Origin: Runella zeae DSM 19591
GTDB taxonomy: Bacteria; Bacteroidota; Bacteroidia; Cytophagales; Spirosomataceae
Direction of reading: 5' to 3'
Assembly: GCF_000423565.1 (NCBI RefSeq)
Contig: NZ_AUIF01000029.1
Coordinates: 97,868-161,867 of the forward strand
Length of the DNA stretch: 64,000 bases
Positions 17,087 through 24,880 of this stretch are shown here, piece after piece. A program made the position numbers and the translations under genes. A model generated the notes under the pieces. It made no database searches. It had not been told where the DNA came from and saw only the letters and a program-made list of their open reading frames with translations. Positions within the stretch are counted from its first letter, which is position 1. Each line of letters begins with the position of its first letter.

Positions 17087-18183
17087 TAAATTCCATAGCG
17101 TGTTTCTTCTACGATATAATCTACCACTTTGCTGAGGTCTTTGGTAGCTTCCCAAACGGCAAGCTGACGGTCAGCACCAGTTCCCATTTCTAGGATTTTG
17201 TGAATGTACTCAACTTCTTTTCTGCTCCCGAGATCATCCAAAACATCATCCACAAACTCTAACAGTTCTTGGGCTAAGTTATAATAAGGCACTTCTTCTT
17301 TACGACCAAAATCAATCAATTTTCCATGAATACCATAGCGAGCTGCGCGCCACTTGTTTTCATTGATAAGAATCTTCCGATAATGCTGGAAATTGAGGTT
17401 TTTGCTCATCAATTTTGAGATTTTGGCTACCAATGCCTGCATCAATGCCGCCAAGCAGATAGTTTCGTCGGCCCGCATTGGTATATCACACACGCGGTAT
17501 TCGATGGTATTGTAGAAAGGATGCAGACGCATATCCCACCAAATCTTTTTACCGTTGTCGATACAGCCTGTTTTTACCAAAAGATTGACATAATCATCAT
17601 AATCGTGCGCCGTCTCAAAATATTCAGGAATACCCGTACGGGGAAATTTGTCAAAAACCTTTGACCGATAAGATTTAAAGCCCGTATTGCGTCCACACCA
17701 AAAGGGCGAGTTGGTAGAGAGGGCATAAATATGCGGTAAAAAGTAGGTAAGCGAGTTCAGCAATTTAACCCCCGTATCGCGGTCGGGGATACCGATATGT
17801 ACGTGCAGCCCAAAAATCAAATTTCCTCTAGCTACATCACGCATTTCTTCAATGAGTTTGTCGTAGCGTGGATTGGGCGTGATGAGTTCGTCTTGCCAAT
17901 CTGAAAAAGGATGCGTGCCCGCCGCCGCAATTTTAAGATTTTGCTGCGCCGCTAAGTCAATAATCATCTTTCTGAGGTAAGTCACCTCTTGGCGAGCTTC
18001 TTGGATATTAGTGCAGATATTGGTACCTACTTCTACCACCGATTGGTGCATTTCGGCCGTCACTCGTTCTTTCAGGATGATTTTTCCGTCTTCCACGATT
18101 TTTGACATGTGCGAACGCAACGCCCGTGTTTCAGGGTCGATGGTCTGAAATTCCTCTTCGATTCCGATTGTAAACATAGACAT
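17086..18183 (-). CDS. Carboxylate-amine ligase, GCS2 family (YbdK-like)
   Basis: 365 residues, full length for glutamate-cysteine ligase family 2. Enzymes of this group join a carboxylate to an amine using ATP; YbdK has weak glutamate-cysteine ligase activity, but the true products of most members are unknown. Seen are the metal-binding GIEEEFQ (7-13), EMHQSVVEVGTN (44-55), and FGLHVHIG with His127 and His129. WWDMRLHPFYNTIEYRVCD and the helical C-terminal domain follow. All expected active-site acidic and histidine residues look intact. It is the last gene of a three-gene operon after an ATP-grasp ligase (63 bases) and an esterase. No gshB-type glutathione synthetase is adjacent, so classical glutathione synthesis is not implied. 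The stop codon touches the MITE-like repeat. Confidence 0.9.
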   Translation of the reverse strand: MSMFTIGIEEEFQTIDPETRALRSHMSKIVEDGKIILKERVTAEMHQSVVEVGTNICTNIQEARQEVTYLRKMIIDLAAQQNLKIAAAGTHPFSDWQDELITPNPRYDKLIEEMRDVARGNLIFGLHVHIGIPDRDTGVKLLNSLTYFLPHIYALSTNSPFWCGRNTGFKSYRSKVFDKFPRTGIPEYFETAHDYDDYVNLLVKTGCIDNGKKIWWDMRLHPFYNTIEYRVCDIPMRADETICLAALMQALVAKISKLMSKNLNFQHYRKILINENKWRAARYGIHGKLIDFGRKEEVPYYNLAQELLEFVDDVLDDLGSRKEVEYIHKILEMGTGADRQLAVWEATKDLSKVVDYIVEETRYGI

Positions 18184-18205
18184 AGGCTAGAAAGTAGAGT
18201 TAGAA

Positions 18206-18232
18206 CCCTAACAAGGAAATTCCTTGCTAGGG
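18206..18232 (-). other. Hairpin between ATP-grasp and GCS2 genes
   Basis: CCCTAACAAGGAA pairs with TTCCTTGCTAGGG (one mismatch, one-base loop). No T-run follows, so an intercistronic mRNA structure is more likely than a terminator. Confidence 0.5.
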
Positions 18233-18246
18233 CTGGAGTCTGAATA

Positions 18247-19320
18247 TTATTTTTTAGACTTTTTGGCGGGAGCAGGTTCCTCTGCTTTTGCCTTTTTAGG
18301 AGCAGGGGCTTTTTTAGGTTTTTCTTCCGTCTGCTCTACATCTCCTTTAGCAAGGTTTGTGATAGGCAGATTCATGGCAGAAGTGCGCACAAAACTTCCC
18401 CAAGTCAGGTTCATTTTACCGTCTTTGTGGGCTTTGGCCTTTTCAATGGCCATTTTGGCGGCATTGTCCACAATCCAATCAAAATTTTCTTGCCCTACCG
18501 AATGAATGTCGGCATCGGGAGCAGGATTACAGAAATCAATGGCATAAGGAATCCCGTCGTGTACGGCAAACTCTACGGTGTTGAAATCATAGCCCAACGC
18601 TTTGTTAAGGCGAAGTACGTAATCGGTAATCGTCGCAATCAATTTTTTGTGTGCTTCTCCCGTAGTTTTAGGCTGAGTGGCATAGCGCAAATGATGCGGA
18701 TTTCGGGGTTCATAGGGCATGATATGCACGTATTTTCCTCCCAAACAATAACATCTATAATAATCCTCAAAAGTAACTTCACTCTGAAGAAGCATTACCA
18801 ATTGTTCGGTTTCGGCGTGTTTGGCCCAAAGGTCGTCCATATCATGAATCTTATACACGCTTTTCCACCCTCCGCCTGCGTGTGGTTTCATATAGGCAGG
18901 AAAACCCACATACTCAAACATCTCCCCCCAAGCCATTGGCATTTTGAGGTTGCGAAACGAAGTTTCGGTGGTATCGGTAGGGCGCTCTTTTGAAGGCATT
19001 AAGACTGTATTAGGTACAGGCACACCCAATTTTACGGCCAAAGCATTATTAAAAAATTTCTCGTCGGCACTCCACCAAAAAGGATTATTGATAACTGCCG
19101 TACCACAAAGAGCCGCATTTTTGAGGTACGCTCTATAAAAAGGCACATCTTGTGATATACGGTCAATAATAACGGCATAATCGGTAGGTTCTCCTTGTAC
19201 TACTCTATCTATAAGCACAGGCTCAGCTACGATGTCGGTGCCCTCTAACTCATTGACTCTCTCCACAAAAGCCTGTGGGAAAGTATTTTCCATTCCGTGA
19301 AGTATTCCAATTTTTTTCAT
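18247..19320 (-). CDS. ATP-grasp ligase with lysine/proline/alanine-rich C-terminal tail
   Basis: 357 residues. ATP-grasp enzymes activate a carboxylate as acyl phosphate and couple it to an amine or thiol. The N-terminal half is a Rossmann-like pre-ATP-grasp domain (MKKIGILHGMEN at the start). The nucleotide-binding loop is KPHAGGGWKSVY (145-156), and the metal-binding triad is likely Glu250 (NTVEFAV), Asp262 and Asn265 (IDFCNPAPD). The last 27 residues (331-357) are almost only Lys, Pro, Ala and Glu, like the tail of histone H1; this is not part of the ATP-grasp fold and may bind nucleic acid or a partner. The gene is flanked by an esterase upstream (81 bases) and a GCS2 ligase downstream. 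The substrate is unknown. Confidence 0.85.
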   Translation of the reverse strand: MKKIGILHGMENTFPQAFVERVNELEGTDIVAEPVLIDRVVQGEPTDYAVIIDRISQDVPFYRAYLKNAALCGTAVINNPFWWSADEKFFNNALAVKLGVPVPNTVLMPSKERPTDTTETSFRNLKMPMAWGEMFEYVGFPAYMKPHAGGGWKSVYKIHDMDDLWAKHAETEQLVMLLQSEVTFEDYYRCYCLGGKYVHIMPYEPRNPHHLRYATQPKTTGEAHKKLIATITDYVLRLNKALGYDFNTVEFAVHDGIPYAIDFCNPAPDADIHSVGQENFDWIVDNAAKMAIEKAKAHKDGKMNLTWGSFVRTSAMNLPITNLAKGDVEQTEEKPKKAPAPKKAKAEEPAPAKKSKK

Positions 19321-19401
19321 ACATGTAAAAGCCCCCTACCCCAAGGGGAAATTTTTAGTTTGTTAGATTGTACAAGCTTCTATGGGGTAAGAAGCCTGCG
19401 G

Positions 19402-20112
19402 TTAGAGTCCCATTTTTGAGATATAGTCTGGAAACATTTGATTCCAAAGCGGCCAATCGTGTTTTTCCCAACCTCTTACATCGAGCCAATGATGAATACC
19501 TTTATTTTTCAAAATACCCGACATTGTAAGATTATCATTAAGACAAATATCCCACTCAGAAGTGCCTAGCACAATCTTCATATGATTGTACTTCCAACTT
19601 TCTTCGTTGGGGATAAATTCGACGGGATTGTTGAAATAAACGGTATGATCTGTGTATCCTTCCAAAAAGCTTCTGACATCAAAAGCCCCGCTCATGCTAA
19701 ACAGATAGGCTACTTTATCGGGATGCTTGAAAGCAAAATTGAGCGCATGATAGCCTCCAAAACTACAGCCGGCGACGGCGATTTTGTCAACATTGGCTTC
19801 ATAACGCATTGCGGGTACTAGCTCCTCATTTAAGAAGCGATCATATACAGCATGATTGTGAGCTCGTACGGCCGGAGTCAGGTGCTTGGCATACCAACTA
19901 TCTTTATCAATACCGTCGATCAAATACAATTTGATTTTTCCAGATTCTACAAACCACCTCACTGATTCTGTTAAGCCGGCGTCTTTGTTTTGATAAAAAC
20001 GCCCCATCGATGTAGGGAACAATAGAATAGGATAGCCCCAATGCCCCAATACCAGCATTTCAATATCACGGCCTAAGGTGGGCGAATACCATTTTTGATA
20101 TGTTTCTTTCAA
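19402..20112 (-). CDS. Alpha/beta-hydrolase, putative esterase (esterase D-like)
   Basis: 236 residues of the putative-esterase branch of alpha/beta hydrolases. The nucleophile elbow is GCSFGG with Ser117. The acidic residue is probably in the GTSEWDICLNDN region, and the histidine in GWEKHDWPLWNQM near the end. There is no signal peptide, so it acts in the cytoplasm. It is the first gene of an operon with an ATP-grasp ligase and a GCS2 carboxylate-amine ligase. A hydrolase in such a set could release, trim or transfer the product (inference). A close paralogue lies at 35267-35998, with the same start (WYSP), the same spacing to the active serine (118) and the same HDWP ending. No exact promoter box was found upstream. 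Confidence 0.85.
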   Translation of the reverse strand: MKETYQKWYSPTLGRDIEMLVLGHWGYPILLFPTSMGRFYQNKDAGLTESVRWFVESGKIKLYLIDGIDKDSWYAKHLTPAVRAHNHAVYDRFLNEELVPAMRYEANVDKIAVAGCSFGGYHALNFAFKHPDKVAYLFSMSGAFDVRSFLEGYTDHTVYFNNPVEFIPNEESWKYNHMKIVLGTSEWDICLNDNLTMSGILKNKGIHHWLDVRGWEKHDWPLWNQMFPDYISKMGL

Positions 20113-20192
20113 GGTTGATAAAGTGTTTGATAAAGAAATATTTTGTCGAAATATATATAAAAACCGAGAATTACAAGATTATCACTCAAAAA

Positions 20193-20223
20193 TTGTGTAA
20201 AAGTGGATTTCCCTCTACTTTTG
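20193..20223 (+). promoter_or_regulatory. Promoter of pdxJ (Bacteroidota type)
   Basis: TTG (20193-20195), 20 bases, TACTTTTG (20216-20223), a full match to TTG-N20-TAnnTTTG, about 90 bases before the pdxJ ATG. Confidence 0.65.
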
Positions 20224-20318
20224 AAACCATTATCAAAACTTAAAAGTTAGAAAGCTAAGCATTCATCAAAGTGCATTTTTGCTGGATTGGATGCTATATC
20301 ATAACCATTTTATTTACC

Positions 20319-21035
20319 ATGACCCGTCTTAGTGTAAATATCAACAAAATTGCCACGCTACGCAACTCTCGCGGGGGCAATAATCCCAATGTAGTAAAAA
20401 CAGCGCTCGATTGCGAAAGTTTTGGAGCACAAGGAATTACAGTACACCCGCGCCCCGATGAGCGTCATATTCGATACCAAGATGTGTTGGATTTAAAAGA
20501 AGTCGTAAGCACTGAGTTCAACATTGAGGGGAATCCTACCGAAAAAAAGTTTATCGAACTCGTGCTTCTAGCCAAACCCGCGCAAGTCACACTCGTGCCT
20601 GACGCCCTCGGTGCTATCACTTCCAATGCCGGCTGGGATACCATCACCCATCGCGAAAGATTAACGGATTTGGTAGGTATTTTCAAAGAAGCGGGTATTC
20701 GAGTATCGGTTTTTGTAGATCCCGACGAAAAAATGGTAGAAGGTGCCAAAATCTGTGGTGCCGACCGCGTAGAATTATATACCGAGCCCTATGCAGCTGA
20801 CTATCCCGAAAATCCTGCCAAAGCCGTAGAAGCTTACGTAAAAGCCGCTAAAGTAGCACACGAAATAGGGTTGGGCCTGAATGCAGGCCATGATTTAAGT
20901 CTTGAAAATCTTCGGTATTTGAAAGAACAAATTCCGTATTTAGATGAAGTTTCGATTGGTCATGCGCTTATTTGCGATGCACTTTATTATGGCCTCGAAA
21001 ACACCATACAGATGTATCTGCGTGAGTTAGAATAA
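20319..21035 (+). CDS. pdxJ: Pyridoxine 5'-phosphate synthase
   Basis: 238 residues from the ATG at 20319, the standard PdxJ length. It condenses 1-deoxyxylulose 5-phosphate with 3-amino-2-oxopropyl phosphate to pyridoxine 5'-phosphate, the last ring-forming step of the DXP-dependent vitamin B6 route. It is a cytoplasmic TIM barrel. Typical segments are [17 protein letters not shown] at the N-terminus, [56 protein letters not shown] and [12 protein letters not shown] near the end. A start 16 codons upstream would add a hydrophobic stretch foreign to the family. Several enzymes in the window (thrC, rocD) use the PLP cofactor this pathway makes. It is divergent from the esterase operon and followed by an inverted-repeat region. 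Confidence 0.96.
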   Translation: MTRLSVNINKIATLRNSRGGNNPNVVKTALDCESFGAQGITVHPRPDERHIRYQDVLDLKEVVSTEFNIEGNPTEKKFIELVLLAKPAQVTLVPDALGAITSNAGWDTITHRERLTDLVGIFKEAGIRVSVFVDPDEKMVEGAKICGADRVELYTEPYAADYPENPAKAVEAYVKAAKVAHEIGLGLNAGHDLSLENLRYLKEQIPYLDEVSIGHALICDALYYGLENTIQMYLRELE

Positions 21036-21057
21036 AGATTTTGCGTAATTATTGAGC

Positions 21058-21176
21058 CGTAGGCAATAAGCGTTAAGCAGTAGGCATTTTTTGCGATGTT
21101 TATAGGCAATCACAGCGGAAAATCGCTGCTTATGCAAAACCATTCTTAATAAAAAGCTTAGGGCTTACGGCCTACG
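21058..21176. repeat. Imperfect inverted-repeat element between pdxJ and ridA
   Basis: A 21-base arm at 21058-21078 and its inverted partner at 21156-21176 agree at 17 of 21 positions (pattern CGTAGGCnnTAAGCnnTAAGC). Between them is a small hairpin CAGCG/CGCTG, and just after it a GC-rich palindromic patch (GCGGCCGC and CCGCGCGG, about 21176-21191). It looks like an intergenic repeat of the REP or MITE kind; no coding potential is seen. Confidence 0.5.
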
Positions 21177-21274
21177 CGGCCGCCCGCGCGGAGCATCTTG
21201 CTAAGTAGTTATGATTTCACAATATACTTTTCAAAACTTAGAAGCATTATTTCCTTCAAACCTCTTACAATAGC

Positions 21275-21658
21275 ATGTCGAAAAAAATCATTTTGACCGC
21301 CGCCGCCCCTGCCCCTATTGGCCCTTATTCGCAAGCTGTATTAGCAGGCAATACCCTGTACGTATCGGGACAAATCCCCATCGACCCCGCCACCGGCAAT
21401 CTCGTAGTGGGAAGTATCGAAGATGAAGCAGAGCAAGTGATGCGCAACTTAGAAGCCATTCTGAAAGAAGCGGGATTAGGCTTTGAGAATGTGGTAAAAA
21501 CCAGTATTTTCTTGAAAGACATGAACAACTTCGGGAAAGTAAACGAAGTATACGGACAATTTTTTACGGGCGATTATCCCGCCCGCGAAACGGTAGAAGT
21601 GGCTCGTTTGCCCAAAGATGTAAATGTAGAAATATCGGTTATTGCCCTAAAAGACTAA
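21275..21658 (+). CDS. ridA: RidA family reactive imine deaminase
   Basis: 127 residues, the typical size of this trimeric cytoplasmic protein. RidA hydrolyses reactive 2-aminoacrylate/imine intermediates released by PLP enzymes such as threonine and serine dehydratases, protecting other PLP enzymes. Diagnostic segments are APAPIGPYSQAV, LYVSGQIPIDPATG, the EQVMRNLEAILKEAGL helix, VVKTSIFLKDM and YPARETVEVARLPKDVNVEI. The key arginine is in PARETVEV. The gene has its own terminator at 21729-21750. Its presence suits a genome with serine ammonia-lyase and threonine metabolism, although SdaA itself is iron-sulfur dependent. A near-consensus -7 box (TACTTTTC, about 21221-21228) lies upstream. 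Confidence 0.94.
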   Translation: MSKKIILTAAAPAPIGPYSQAVLAGNTLYVSGQIPIDPATGNLVVGSIEDEAEQVMRNLEAILKEAGLGFENVVKTSIFLKDMNNFGKVNEVYGQFFTGDYPARETVEVARLPKDVNVEISVIALKD

Positions 21659-21676
21659 AAATAAAACCTCATATTT

Positions 21677-21836
21677 GACTTCTCCGAAGTCGTTTGCGTG
21701 GAGAGCACACATTATGCTACAAAAGTTGGGCTTCTCCGAAGCCGTTTTTTAGAAAGGTAGTCCTGCCTCGGAGAAGCAAAAGGTTTGTAGCTAGCTAACA
21801 AGGCCCTTACCAAAAGCAAACGACTTCGGAGAAGTC
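21677..21836. repeat. Inverted-repeat element built from TTCTCCGAAG palindromes
   Basis: Perfect 21-bp inverted ends (21677-21697 and 21816-21836, core GACTTCTCCGAAGTC). Between them is a third copy of the motif (GGCTTCTCCGAAGCC at 21729-21743) and a partial inverted fourth (CTCGGAGAAG near 21767-21776). ATATT occurs next to both ends, one base out of register on the left. It fills the space between convergent ridA and thiolase genes; a MITE-like repeat is the likeliest nature. Confidence 0.65.
21729..21750 (+). terminator. Rho-independent terminator of ridA
   Basis: GGCTTC-TCC-GAAGCC hairpin followed by G and six Ts. It is part of the inverted-repeat element. Confidence 0.65.
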
Positions 21837-21839
21837 ATA

Positions 21840-23018
21840 TTAGTTCAAAAACTCATAAATACCCGCTACGCCTTGGCCGCCGCCTACGCAGGCTGTTACC
21901 ATTCCGTATTTCTGCTGACGACGGCGCATTTCGTTAAATAACTGCACCGACAGCCGAGCCCCCGTTGACCCTAAGGCGTGTCCCAATGCAATAGCCCCTC
22001 CATTGGGATTGAGTTTGGCGGGATCGATGCCCAATTCTCTCACTACCGCTAAAGATTGCGCTGCAAAAGCCTCATTCAATTCTATTTGGTCAATATCGTT
22101 CAACGATAATCCCGCTTGCTTGAGCGCGATAGGCACTGCTGCTACAGGGCCAATCCCCATAATACGCGGCTCTACTCCTGCTGACGCATAAGACATCATT
22201 CGTGCTATCGGCTTTAGGTTCAGCTCATTGACCATCCGTTCGGACATCACTACTACAAAAGCCGCCCCATCGGAAGTCTGCGAAGAATTGCCGGCTGTGA
22301 CGCTTCCGCCTGCTGCAAATACGGGCTTTAGTCTGCCCAATGCCTCCAGATTAGTATCTGCACGTGGACCTTCGTCTTTGCTTATTACATATTCTTTATT
22401 TTTCTTTTTGCCGCTATTGGGGTCAAAATAAGTTTCTTTGACCGTAATAGGCACTATCTCACTATCAAATTTGCCTTCTTTCTGCGCCGCTAGTGCTTTT
22501 TGGTGGGAAGCAAATGCAAAAGCATCTTGGTCTTCACGGCTGATTTTATACTGATTGGCTACTTGCTCAGCCGTAAGTCCCATGCCGATATAATAATCGG
22601 CGTGTTCTTTGGCGATTTCATAATTAAGCGCCGTTTTCCAACCCGTAGTTGGTACCATCGACATCGACTCTACCCCACCCGCTACAATACAATCGGCGAT
22701 ACCAGCGTGAATTTTGGCAGCGGCAATCGCAATCGCCTCTACCCCTGACCCGCAATAACGGTTGATAGTAAAGCCTGGAACACTTTTGGGAAGTGCTAAC
22801 AAAGATATAAAACGGGCGATTTGCATCCCTTGCTCTGCTTCTGGAACTGCATTTCCTACAATAAGGTCATCTACGCGTGCGGGGTCGAGTTGAGGAAGTT
22901 GGGTCATCATATGCTTGATTACTTCCGCGCCCAAATCATCAGGACGAGTAAAACGAAAAACACCTTTGGGAGCTTTTCCCACTGCTGTACGATAACCAGC
23001 TACAATGTATGCGTTCAT
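21840..23018 (-). CDS. Acetyl-CoA C-acyltransferase (thiolase)
   Basis: 392 residues, normal thiolase length. It cleaves 3-ketoacyl-CoA with CoA to acetyl-CoA and a shortened acyl-CoA, or runs in reverse for acetoacetyl-CoA. The nucleophilic cysteine is in TINRYCGSGVEAIAIAA (near residue 88), the histidine in NPNGGAIALGHALGSTGAR, and the second cysteine in VTACVGGGQG. Features such as DDLIVGNAVPEAEQGMQIAR resemble beta-oxidation thiolases of the FadA/PcaF type more than biosynthetic ones, but no fadB-type gene is next to it, so the pathway is left open. The gene stands alone between an inverted-repeat element and a non-coding gap. Confidence 0.93.
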   Translation of the reverse strand: MNAYIVAGYRTAVGKAPKGVFRFTRPDDLGAEVIKHMMTQLPQLDPARVDDLIVGNAVPEAEQGMQIARFISLLALPKSVPGFTINRYCGSGVEAIAIAAAKIHAGIADCIVAGGVESMSMVPTTGWKTALNYEIAKEHADYYIGMGLTAEQVANQYKISREDQDAFAFASHQKALAAQKEGKFDSEIVPITVKETYFDPNSGKKKNKEYVISKDEGPRADTNLEALGRLKPVFAAGGSVTAGNSSQTSDGAAFVVVMSERMVNELNLKPIARMMSYASAGVEPRIMGIGPVAAVPIALKQAGLSLNDIDQIELNEAFAAQSLAVVRELGIDPAKLNPNGGAIALGHALGSTGARLSVQLFNEMRRRQQKYGMVTACVGGGQGVAGIYEFLN

Positions 23019-23357
23019 GTGTTAAGAATTATTGCTTCGTTTGAACTATTCACTACAAAACAAACAATTTTTTCGCAAAAAGTACTCTGCAAGCATAACA
23101 TTTTTCTAAAAAAAACGAAAATTTTTCCTTTATTTCTGCAAACGCCTCATCTTCCCAAACAACTACAGGAGTGAGAGCAGGTATTGAAAATATCCTAATG
23201 GTCAGGTCAAAAGAAAAATGGGGCAGCACATCGCAATGTTTTTAACAAAAAAACCACAAAACCAAGCATATTGCTACACTTAGTCTTGTGGTCAAATCAA
23301 TCACTTTTTTGTGTATTAGGTAAAGAAGCAATGTTACTCCTTATCAGGAGTGAGCAC
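23019..23357. other. Non-coding gap upstream of the thiolase gene
   Basis: 339 bases, AT-rich near the thiolase start. No exact TAnnTTTG box or reliable gene was found. A short 6-bp hairpin (ACTCCT/AGGAGT, 23336-23351) lies next to the phzF-like stop but lacks a T-run. Confidence 0.4.
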
Positions 23358-24152
23358 TTACTCGTTTATTTCGATGGTTCCTCTAAGATACAATCTCACC
23401 TGACCTGCTATATCTACGCGCTCCCCTCTCAATTTTGTTTTGAGATAGCCACCTCGTGGAGATACTTGAAGCGCTACGAATTCATCTTTTTGAAGTTTTT
23501 CGGCCCAATAAGGTGTCAAACTTGTATGCGCCGAACCCGTAACGGGGTCTTCGGCAATGCCTGATTGTGGCGCAAAAAATCGCGATACAAAATCCACTTC
23601 ATCACCTTTGGCTGTCACAATTACCCCACGGGCAGGTACGGTAGATAAGACAATCACATCAATGTCCAGATTACGCACCAATGACTCGCTTTCTAATACC
23701 ACCAAAAAATCAGTTTTACCCTTTACTATATCCACAGGCGTAATCTCGCCCAAAGCTTCTAACAAAGCTGGTGGAGTCAGAAGTTGCTTGTGGAGCATAT
23801 CCACCGGAAAATCCAACACCAACCACTCGCCTTCTTTAGTCACTTTCAATTCGCCGCTACGCGAATCAAAACGGATTGTATCATGAGGATAATTGTCCAA
23901 ATTAAAAATCACGTAGGCCGTAGCAAGCGTGGCATGCCCACACAAGTCCACCTCTACCGTAGGCGTAAACCAGCGAATATGAAACCCCTCCTCTGTGGGA
24001 ACATAAAAAGCTGTCTCGGCGAGGTTGTTTTCGGCCGCAATCGCCTGCATGGTGTCGTCGGCAAGCCAAGAAGAAAGTGGAACTACAGCGGCAGGATTAC
24101 CTCCAAAAACATGATTTGTAAAGGCGTCTAGTTGGTATAAAGGAAGTTGCAT
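23358..24152 (-). CDS. PhzF-family isomerase/epimerase-like protein
   Basis: 264 residues with the two-fold diaminopimelate-epimerase-like fold of the PhzF family. The N-terminal motif is LYQLDAFTNHVFGGNPAAVVPL. The catalytic glutamate is in NNLAETAFYVP. GHATLATAYVIFN follows, and the second-half motif is GIAEDPVTGSAHTSLTPYWA. PhzF itself isomerises a phenazine precursor, but most members lie outside phenazine clusters, as here, and their substrates are unknown. There is no signal peptide and the protein is cytoplasmic. Neighbours (thioredoxin-like protein and FGGY kinase, same strand) do not suggest a pathway. All catalytic motifs look intact. Confidence 0.9.
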   Translation of the reverse strand: MQLPLYQLDAFTNHVFGGNPAAVVPLSSWLADDTMQAIAAENNLAETAFYVPTEEGFHIRWFTPTVEVDLCGHATLATAYVIFNLDNYPHDTIRFDSRSGELKVTKEGEWLVLDFPVDMLHKQLLTPPALLEALGEITPVDIVKGKTDFLVVLESESLVRNLDIDVIVLSTVPARGVIVTAKGDEVDFVSRFFAPQSGIAEDPVTGSAHTSLTPYWAEKLQKDEFVALQVSPRGGYLKTKLRGERVDIAGQVRLYLRGTIEINE

Positions 24153-24264
24153 ATAAAATGAGTTGGTACTGTCTATGAAACACTTATGCTTCTACGGTAG
24201 TTCGCCGCAGAAGCACAAAACTTAAATCAACATCTATTACACCACCCTCTACAGCTCTGCCCAA

Positions 24265-24789
24265 CTAATTTTTCTTAGCGATGTATTTATTAGAATACGT
24301 TTTTTCTTGAAATTGTTTAAAAGGTTCTTTGGTATGATTGTTGTCACCAAAGTAAGCCAACACTTGGTGAAACAACCGTGGCTCCAAATAGCCTGATACA
24401 GGTTGAATCAAATTCATTTTTTCATCCAAAATGACGGTAGTAGGATAGCCCGACACTTTGCCATTCATCATGTTTTTGAAAGATACTTTTCCGAGCATCA
24501 CATCGGCATCTTTTTCAGGATTGTATTTGACGGCGTAGAATTTTTTGTTGGCAAAATCCACCACTTCCGCATTTTTGAAGGTATTCTTATCCATAACCTT
24601 ACACCATCCACACCAATCGGTATATAAGTCAATAAACACCTTACGTGGTTGTTTTTGGCTTAATTTATAGGCTTCGCTCAAAGTCACCCATTTGATTTTA
24701 GTTTCTTCTACATTAGAGTTTTTTGGCTTGAGTGCCATGAGGCTCACTAGCATTAGCGCCACAAGCCCTACAATTCCTATTTTTTTCAT
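24265..24789 (-). CDS. Periplasmic thioredoxin-like protein (thioredoxin_7/DsbD gamma-like)
   Basis: 174 residues with an N-terminal signal or anchor (MKKIGIVGLVALMLVSLMAL) and a thioredoxin fold. The active site is DWCGWCKVMDKNTF (CGWC near residue 60). The cis-proline loop is SGYPTTVILD. The CxxC with two residues between, followed by K-x-M, resembles the C-terminal domain of DsbD and thioredoxin_7 proteins, which pass reducing equivalents to other thiols in the periplasm. Partner unknown. It is transcribed in the same direction as the downstream PhzF-like gene (112 bases) and upstream FGGY kinase (91 bases), possibly one operon, though no shared function is evident. Confidence 0.85.
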   Translation of the reverse strand: MKKIGIVGLVALMLVSLMALKPKNSNVEETKIKWVTLSEAYKLSQKQPRKVFIDLYTDWCGWCKVMDKNTFKNAEVVDFANKKFYAVKYNPEKDADVMLGKVSFKNMMNGKVSGYPTTVILDEKMNLIQPVSGYLEPRLFHQVLAYFGDNNHTKEPFKQFQEKTYSNKYIAKKN

Positions 24790-24880
24790 GGTTTCGTTTC
24801 AAAAGTTTGACTACTCGTAAACAAACACTTATTGTAAAATGTTCCTTCGCAAAAACCGCGCCATATTTTCTCAACATTCC

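Noticed and set aside
23336..23351. ACTCCT/AGGAGT hairpin near the PhzF-like stop, considered as a terminator
   Set aside because: Only six base pairs and no T-run on either strand.
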